From Paenibacillus sinensis (GTDB lineage Bacteria; Bacillota; Bacilli; Paenibacillales; Paenibacillaceae): 64,000 bases of DNA. A program made the translations under genes and the position numbers. Shown in pieces: positions 59,067 through 64,000 of this stretch (within the stretch, counting starts at the first letter, position 1; every line of letters begins with the position of its first letter). The DNA lies in contig NZ_JAHCMB010000183.1 of assembly GCF_019904155.1 (NCBI RefSeq), forward strand, positions 1 through 64,000. The letters are read 5' to 3'. Under the pieces are notes generated by a model. The model saw only the letters and a list, made by a program, of their open reading frames with translations. It did not search any database and had not been told where the DNA came from.

Positions 59067-60812
59067 TTACAGCGTTTTGCCGGTAAACAGTTCCACTCTT
59101 TTCTTAACCATTTCGGTATATTGAGCTTCCATATCTTCGGCGCCCGCTTTGTTCAGCTCGGCGATGAAGCTGTCGTACACTTTATCGAAGTCAGCCTGCT
59201 TGGACAGGATGGCTTCCGGAATGCGTTTGCGGATAATATCCTGCGTTTTTTGGTAAATCACTTGATAGTCGCCGTCAGTCGGAACAGCCATGTTGTACAG
59301 AGCGCCCCACTCTTTAGCCGGGAAGTCTTTCTCGCTTGGGAACAGGTCCTTCCAGGTTGTTGCCTTGTAAGCAGCCAGAGATTTCTTCTCGGCATCGGAA
59401 TAGCTGGCCACAATCTGTTCAGGGAAATTGGTCGTATAGTAGTTGTCCGTCGAATCCTTCACGCCATCGCCATAGTGCGGAGCGAAAGCGGTGTACAGGC
59501 CGATACCGGTCTCCTTGGCGAAGCTGGAGTTGTCATTGACTTTCTTATTCAGCACGTCGGCAGGGATCGTACGCTTGCCGTCTGCGTCAACGGTATACTG
59601 CTTGCCTTCAATACCCCAGTTAGTCAGAACCTGACCTTCGTCGGATGCGAGCCAGTCGAGGAACTGGATAGCGCGAACCGGGTCCTTGCAGTTCTTGCTG
59701 ATGCTGATTCCGGCGCCGTCTACACCTGCACTCTGCAGTTCATGATCCTTGTATTCGGAGGACAGTGTTACCGGGAAGTGCGCATAGGTGTATTCGTTCT
59801 TGCCGGCAGATTTCAGCGCATTTTCAGCTTCTTGGTACTCCCATTCCTGGGAGATCAGTCCAAGAACACGTCCGCTTGCGATTTTAGCCTTGTATTGGTC
59901 GTCCTTCTGAACGAAGGTGTCTTTGTCGAGAAGGCCTTCGTTGAACATTTTGTTCAGCCAGCGGAAGTATTCTTTCTCTTCCGGGCGTTTGTAGTGCAGC
60001 TGAGCGTTGTACGTCTTCGGATCGACATAGTATTCGCCGTCATCAGGAGCCCCGGTTGTAATGAAGGCAGGATTGGTGACCGTGATCATGATTTTCCAGT
60101 CGTCCGCGTTCAGTGTCAGCGGGATGGTCGGCTGTCCATCCGTCGTCGGATGCTTCGCGACGTATTCCTTCAGCACTTTCTCGTAATCTTCAACGGTCTT
60201 GACCTCCGGATAACCCAGCTCTTCAAGAACGCGATGTTGAATTTCAAAGCCGCCTGTGGCATCAAACGATATGCCGTCTACTCCAATGTTGGTCGGTATG
60301 GAGTAGATCGCCTGGTCGTCGTTGCTGTACTTCAAACGGTTCATGTTGTCGCCAAAGATTTTTTTGATATGCGGAGCATATTTGTCGATCAGGTCGGTCA
60401 GATCAAGCAGTTCGCCCGCGTCAACGAGGTATTTGATTTCGGCTTTACCGAACAGAAGATCCGGAACTTCGCCGCTGGCCGCCATGAGCTGGATACGGCT
60501 TTGTCCGCCGCCGCTGCCTACATCGTACTCAGCATTGATCGTAACACCCGTCTTCTTGGTGATCTCCTTGCCCACGTCGTCCTGCATATTATTCCAGTTC
60601 GGGCTGGCGTCAGCGCCAAAGAAAGAAAATGTAATCGGTGTCGTATCCATTGCCGGTGCTGCCGAAGCCCCGGCGGATGCTCCCGCCGATGCGGCAGGGC
60701 TATCAGATGCCTTGCTTTCGTTTTTATTGTTATTGCCCCCGCCACAGCCGGCGATCATCATGGAACTTGCCAGTAACAGCAAAAATGCGGAACGGATGCC
60801 CTTACTCTTCAT
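59067..60812 (-). CDS. sugar-ABC extracellular solute-binding lipoprotein, LplA-like
   Basis: A 581-residue lipoprotein. Lipobox IAGC (Cys at about 23) after a signal peptide, then a Ser/Ala-rich linker and a family-1 solute-binding fold (GKEITKKTGVTINAEYDVGSGGGQSRIQLMAASGEVPDLLFGK). Size and order match LplA-type proteins of complex-sugar importers. It serves the two permeases upstream; the ATPase is elsewhere (probably MsmX-like). The start at 60812 has AAGGGGG upstream. Tandem cre-like sites lie about 90-120 bases before it. Confidence 0.92.
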   Translation of the reverse strand: MKSKGIRSAFLLLLASSMMIAGCGGGNNNKNESKASDSPAASAGASAGASAAPAMDTTPITFSFFGADASPNWNNMQDDVGKEITKKTGVTINAEYDVGSGGGQSRIQLMAASGEVPDLLFGKAEIKYLVDAGELLDLTDLIDKYAPHIKKIFGDNMNRLKYSNDDQAIYSIPTNIGVDGISFDATGGFEIQHRVLEELGYPEVKTVEDYEKVLKEYVAKHPTTDGQPTIPLTLNADDWKIMITVTNPAFITTGAPDDGEYYVDPKTYNAQLHYKRPEEKEYFRWLNKMFNEGLLDKDTFVQKDDQYKAKIASGRVLGLISQEWEYQEAENALKSAGKNEYTYAHFPVTLSSEYKDHELQSAGVDGAGISISKNCKDPVRAIQFLDWLASDEGQVLTNWGIEGKQYTVDADGKRTIPADVLNKKVNDNSSFAKETGIGLYTAFAPHYGDGVKDSTDNYYTTNFPEQIVASYSDAEKKSLAAYKATTWKDLFPSEKDFPAKEWGALYNMAVPTDGDYQVIYQKTQDIIRKRIPEAILSKQADFDKVYDSFIAELNKAGAEDMEAQYTEMVKKRVELFTGKTL

Positions 60813-60902
60813 AATACTATCCCCCTTGATAATGTGTAGTACAACCATCTATGCATATCATCAGGACAAGCCTGGCTATGCCTTGCTTTGAATGACGCAC
60901 TT

Positions 60903-60929
60903 GGATAACGCTTTCAGATAACGCTTGCA
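60903..60929 (-). promoter_or_regulatory. tandem cre-like sites
   Basis: On the minus strand TGAAAGCGTTATCC (60903-60916) differs from the cre consensus TGWAANCGNTNWCA at one defined position, and TGCAAGCGTTATCT (60916-60929) at two. They abut with a 13-base period, which suggests CcpA control of the lipoprotein gene. Confidence 0.6.
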
Positions 60930-60997
60930 AACAATCTCCAAAAAAATTTCAATACGCAAATTTGAACCAGTAAACCGTGATGTTGAAGGAATTCGGG

Positions 60998-61030
60998 AAC
61001 GGGGCCCGGCTTTGCCGGATACGCCCCGTT
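60998..61030. terminator. hairpin between the permease and lipoprotein genes
   Basis: AACGGGGC/GCCCCGTT outside and CCGGC/GCCGG inside, with a three-base loop, 20-50 bases after the permease stop. No T-run, so it more likely stabilises or partly ends the permease message. Confidence 0.55.
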
Positions 61031-61049
61031 AATCTCCCGTTCGTGCGCT

Positions 61050-61949
61050 TTAAGCCTTGACCGCTCCCAATGTCATGCCGCCTACAAAGTACTTTTGCAG
61101 GAACGGATAGACGATGAGAATCGGTACGGTAACGACAATCGTAATCGCCATTTTGATCGATTCCGGCGAGATATTCGCCATTTGCTTCGCCATATCGTTG
61201 GCGTTCGTCATGGCCCCGCCCTGGTTCGTTGTCGCCAGCACCTTCATCAGCTCGTACTGCAGGGTAGTCAGATTCGCCTTGCTGCCGTTGTACAGATAGG
61301 TCGAGAACCATTCATTCCACTGGCCCACCGCCAGGAACAGCGCGATTGTCGCCAGAACCGGCTTGCAGAGCGGCATGATGATTTTGTAGTAGATCTTGAA
61401 ATCATTCGCGCCATCAAGCTTGGCCGATTCCTGAAGGGCAAAGGGCAGACCGTCCATGAAGGAACGAATGACGAATACGTTGAAGGCGGATACGGCGCCG
61501 GGGAGAATGTAGACCCAGAAGCTGCCGATCAGGTTCAGCTGTCGCATCAGAATGTACACCGGAACCAGGCCGCCGGATACATACATCGTCATAGCCAGGA
61601 AGACCGAGACTGCTTTTCTGGCTTTGAACTCCTGCCGGCTGAGCGTGAACGCCAGCATGGAGGAGCTGATCAATCCGACGATCGTCCCGAGCACGGTGCG
61701 GAGCACCGAGATTTTGAAGCCTTGAATAAGCCCGGTATAGCTGAAGATGCGTTGGTAGTTCTCAAGCGTCCAAGCCCGCGGCCAGATGTATATGCCGCCC
61801 CTTACCGTGTCGACCGACTCATTCAAAGAAATGGCCAGCACGTTCAGAAAGGGGTACAAGGTGACAATCATCACGATTGCAAGGAAGACATACAGCAGCA
61901 CATCGAACAGCCGCTCCCCTTTGGTCATGTTAAAAGCTTTCGTATTCAT
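61050..61949 (-). CDS. sugar-ABC permease, LplC/MalG type
   Basis: A 299-residue membrane protein with six helices. The ATPase-coupling EAA loop is ESAKLDGANDFKIYYKIIMPLCKP, followed by VLATIALFLAVGQWNEWFS; the N-terminal LYPFLNVLAISLNES is typical of LplC-like permeases. It partners with the permease encoded 17 bases upstream and the lipoprotein downstream. AGGAAGGGGG lies before the ATG. Confidence 0.92.
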   Translation of the reverse strand: MNTKAFNMTKGERLFDVLLYVFLAIVMIVTLYPFLNVLAISLNESVDTVRGGIYIWPRAWTLENYQRIFSYTGLIQGFKISVLRTVLGTIVGLISSSMLAFTLSRQEFKARKAVSVFLAMTMYVSGGLVPVYILMRQLNLIGSFWVYILPGAVSAFNVFVIRSFMDGLPFALQESAKLDGANDFKIYYKIIMPLCKPVLATIALFLAVGQWNEWFSTYLYNGSKANLTTLQYELMKVLATTNQGGAMTNANDMAKQMANISPESIKMAITIVVTVPILIVYPFLQKYFVGGMTLGAVKA

Positions 61950-61966
61950 TTCTTGAGTCCCCCTTC

Positions 61967-62950
61967 CTACATGATGCTTTCTTTGGTAAATTTCTTCATC
62001 AAGCCGTTAGCGCTCAGGAGCAGAATGATACTGACAACCGAGGTGAACATACTGATGGCGGTACCATAGGAGAAGTGCCCGATTTGTATACCGTATTTAA
62101 GCGCGTATATGTCAAGGACTTCCGAATAGTCGGTAACCAGGTTGTTGCTCAACTGGAACTGCTTCTCGAAACCGATTCCGATCAGATGACCGATGGACAT
62201 GATCAGCAGCACCATGACGGTGGAACGGATGCCCGGCAGCGTGATATGGAACATCTGTTTGAATCTTCCGGCCCCGTCAACACGGGATGCCTCGTACAGT
62301 TCTTTATCAATACCGGTAATTGCCGCCAGATAAATGATGGCGTTCCATCCGGTTTCTTTCCACAGATCGGATGCGGTTACAATTCCCCAGAAATACTTGC
62401 CTTGAGCCATAAACTGAATCGGTGTGTCGATTATATGCGTCCACATCAGCAGCTGATTGACAATCCCGCCGTCGATCGAGAGCATCTTGGACACAATGCC
62501 CGCAACGACGACCCAGGATACAAAGTGGGGGAGATAGGAAACCGTCTGAACCGTTCTCTTGAAGGTGTTCCCCCGTATTTCATTCAGCATGACAGCGAAT
62601 ACAATTGGAACTATGAACCCGAAGACCAATCCCAGACCGCTCATTACCAAGGTGTTGCGAAGTACCAGATAGAACCGTTCATCCTGGAACAGCCTTGTGA
62701 AGTTGTCGAACCCCACCCATTTTTGTTCCCCAAAAGATTTTGATGGCTTGTAGTTTTGAAAGGCCATCGTCCAGCCCCATAATGGCAAGTAACTGAAGAT
62801 AAACACCCATATAACGAATGGAATTGACATCATATACAAGTATTTCTGTTCAGCAAAGCTCTTCAACCATCCATTCGACTTCTTCTTGCGCGGGGTAGAG
62901 GAGTTTACGCTTTCATTGGCCGGTACATTCGACTCGGTTAGCGCTTCCAC
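61967..62950 (-). CDS. sugar-ABC permease, LplB/UgpA type
   Basis: A 327-residue membrane protein with six helices. The EAA loop ELYEASRVDGAGRFKQMFHITLPGI and the start FVIWVFIFSYLPLWGWTMAFQNYKPSK define LplB-type permeases. A polar, Ser/Asn-rich head of about 30 residues precedes the first helix. The GTG start has GGGGGG about nine bases upstream. First of the three transport genes; 124 bases separate it from the sensor kinase gene. Confidence 0.92.
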   Translation of the reverse strand: MEALTESNVPANESVNSSTPRKKKSNGWLKSFAEQKYLYMMSIPFVIWVFIFSYLPLWGWTMAFQNYKPSKSFGEQKWVGFDNFTRLFQDERFYLVLRNTLVMSGLGLVFGFIVPIVFAVMLNEIRGNTFKRTVQTVSYLPHFVSWVVVAGIVSKMLSIDGGIVNQLLMWTHIIDTPIQFMAQGKYFWGIVTASDLWKETGWNAIIYLAAITGIDKELYEASRVDGAGRFKQMFHITLPGIRSTVMVLLIMSIGHLIGIGFEKQFQLSNNLVTDYSEVLDIYALKYGIQIGHFSYGTAISMFTSVVSIILLLSANGLMKKFTKESIM

Positions 62951-63074
62951 TTTCTACATCCCCCCTTCGTTATGATGTTTATATCATAGCTTAGCGGATG
63001 CGCTTTCAGTACCCGACAGATTTAACGTAAAACCCCATAAGAATTTGACATTCCCCATATAGATTGCGGGTTTG

Positions 63075-64000
63075 TCAGTTCGTATGTTCCCCCGTTTCCG
63101 GAATGGAAAAGGTGATGCATGTACCCTCACCCTCCCGGCTCTCAATATGAAGCCCGCGGTTCTCACCATAGTACAGTACCAGCCGCTGATGAACGTTCCG
63201 CAGACCGATCCGGCTTCGCGGCTCATCCTCAGCCTTCGAGATGACCTCCCTGATCTCGGCGAGCCGGTCCTCCGACATGCCCGCTCCGTCATCCCGCACC
63301 ATAACCTCGATATTCTCGTCCTTCAGGGCAATATGCACATCAACCCGAACCGCGCCTTCCTTGTTCTCCAGGCCGTGAACCACCGAGTTCTCCACCAGCG
63401 GCTGTATGATGAGCGGAGGCATCACAATATCCATGCATTCCGGATCAACGGACAAGTCGTAATCCAGCCGGTCCTCGTAGCGGAATTTCTGAATTTCCAG
63501 GTAAGAACGGATCATCTCCACCTCGTCCTTGATCGGCGCCATGTCCCGCCCGACCTCCAGATTCTTGCGCATCAGCTTGCCAAGAAGCCTTACCGTGTTG
63601 GCGATTTCCTTCTCGCCTTTGATATGGGCGTTCATGCGAATGGATTCCAGCGCATTGAACAGGAAGTGCGGATTGATCTGGCTGGCCATCATCTTGAATT
63701 TGATCTCCTTCTGGGCGAGCTCCAGCTTGCTGTTCCGCTCATTGCTCTCGATAACCCGCTCGATCAGCTGGTTGATGCTGCCGACCATATAATTGAACTG
63801 GCGGGACAGCTGGCCGATTTCATCATTGCCGTCGATATTCGAAATCACGTTGAAATTGCCGAGCGCCACCTGGTTCAGCTGGCGGCTCAGGCGAAGCAGA
63901 CGGTTGGTCATCAGGAAGGAAATCGCATTGACCATCGCAAGCGCTACCACGAGTACGCCAAGAATAATGATAAGTCCGAGTGTGCTGACCCTGTTGGCGT
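63075..64000 (-). CDS. YesM-type sensor histidine kinase, 3' part
   Basis: The frame is open to the window edge, so the 5' end (extracellular sensor and first helix) is missing; about 308 residues are seen. A membrane helix (LGLIIILGVLVVALAMVNAISFLM) leads into HAMP, then His_kinase (PF06580; phospho-acceptor in QINPHFLFNALESIRM) and ATPase (DDGAGMSEDRL, RIGLRNVHQRLVLYYG). These kinases work with YesN-type AraC regulators to induce sugar-ABC genes. The YesN partner is probably upstream, outside the window. It lies just before the transporter genes, which it likely controls. Confidence 0.92.
   Translation of the reverse strand, partial: ANRVSTLGLIIILGVLVVALAMVNAISFLMTNRLLRLSRQLNQVALGNFNVISNIDGNDEIGQLSRQFNYMVGSINQLIERVIESNERNSKLELAQKEIKFKMMASQINPHFLFNALESIRMNAHIKGEKEIANTVRLLGKLMRKNLEVGRDMAPIKDEVEMIRSYLEIQKFRYEDRLDYDLSVDPECMDIVMPPLIIQPLVENSVVHGLENKEGAVRVDVHIALKDENIEVMVRDDGAGMSEDRLAEIREVISKAEDEPRSRIGLRNVHQRLVLYYGENRGLHIESREGEGTCITFSIPETGEHTN

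Noticed and set aside
1..64000. Mobile elements, prophage genes, tRNA genes, T-box or metabolite riboswitches
   Set aside because: Searched by eye on both strands for transposase or integrase motifs, cloverleaf ends (GGTTCGAATCC-like) and known aptamer cores; nothing convincing was found.

Overview
The window looks like chromosome from a spore-forming, moderately GC-rich Firmicute of the Paenibacillus type. Grounds: Gram-positive Shine-Dalgarno sites (AGGAGG/GGAGG) before nearly every gene, frequent TTG and GTG starts, sporulation-linked genes (yyaC, a Spo0E-like phosphatase gene), a SigB partner-switch module, a SigY-type ECF operon, PerR, GatCAB, and sugar ABC systems of the YesM/Lpl type. 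No transposase, integrase, phage gene, tRNA or CRISPR array was seen. Most genes lie on the minus strand.

Layout. 1-0.5 kb: 5' end of a minus-strand 16S rRNA gene with leader and promoter. 0.5-10.4 kb: a ygxA-like gene, a GH18 hydrolase, perR, a DUF4097 membrane protein, an acetyltransferase, gatCAB and a YolD-like gene. 10.4-11.8 kb: a small Spo0E-like gene on the plus strand, a possibly frameshifted mini-gene and a short conserved-type protein. 11.9-15.2 kb: a SigY operon (sigma, three small regulators, ABC ATPase, permease) with an upstream ECF-type promoter. 15.2-24.6 kb: metabolic and membrane genes (MBL hydrolase, thioredoxin-like, DedA, SdpR/SdpI pair, O-antigen-ligase-like protein, methyltransferase, PhzF, DUF6483). 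24.6-25.3 kb: a non-coding divergent spacer filled by two different degenerate tandem arrays (17 bp and 11 bp units). 25.3-32.7 kb: HTH/MFS pair, hydrolase, YyaC, DUF1128, pirin, asparaginase, YtxH and DUF5665 proteins.

32.8-44.1 kb is the most coherent block: a seven-gene minus-strand cluster encoding a REC-PP2C phosphatase, a 1220-residue hybrid histidine kinase with three receiver domains, a CheR-type methyltransferase, a second hybrid kinase, RsbV, RsbW and SigB. It resembles the RsbK-RsbY-RsbM route to SigB known from the Bacillus cereus group, with an added second kinase. A SigB-type promoter precedes rsbV, and two more of nearly identical form precede a YflT-type stress protein gene and a DUF948 gene just upstream, which suggests a local SigB regulon.

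44.1-52.3 kb: exported and housekeeping proteins (YpmS-like, NlpC/P60, cyclase/formamidase, ABC-F, MBL-fold, HEAT-repeat CvfC-like) and a 39-bp minisatellite between the cyclase and ABC-F genes. 52.4-64 kb: carbohydrate region: a GH43 enzyme divergent from an HTH regulator with a large C-terminal domain (both more AT-rich than their surroundings), a transglutaminase, a GH95 fucosidase, a sugar ABC system (lipoprotein and two permeases, tandem cre-like sites before the lipoprotein gene) and the 3' part of a YesM-type sensor kinase cut by the window edge.

Functions are judged from motifs and remembered families only; no database search was possible. Many starts were moved inward from the longest open frame on the basis of visible ribosome binding sites.
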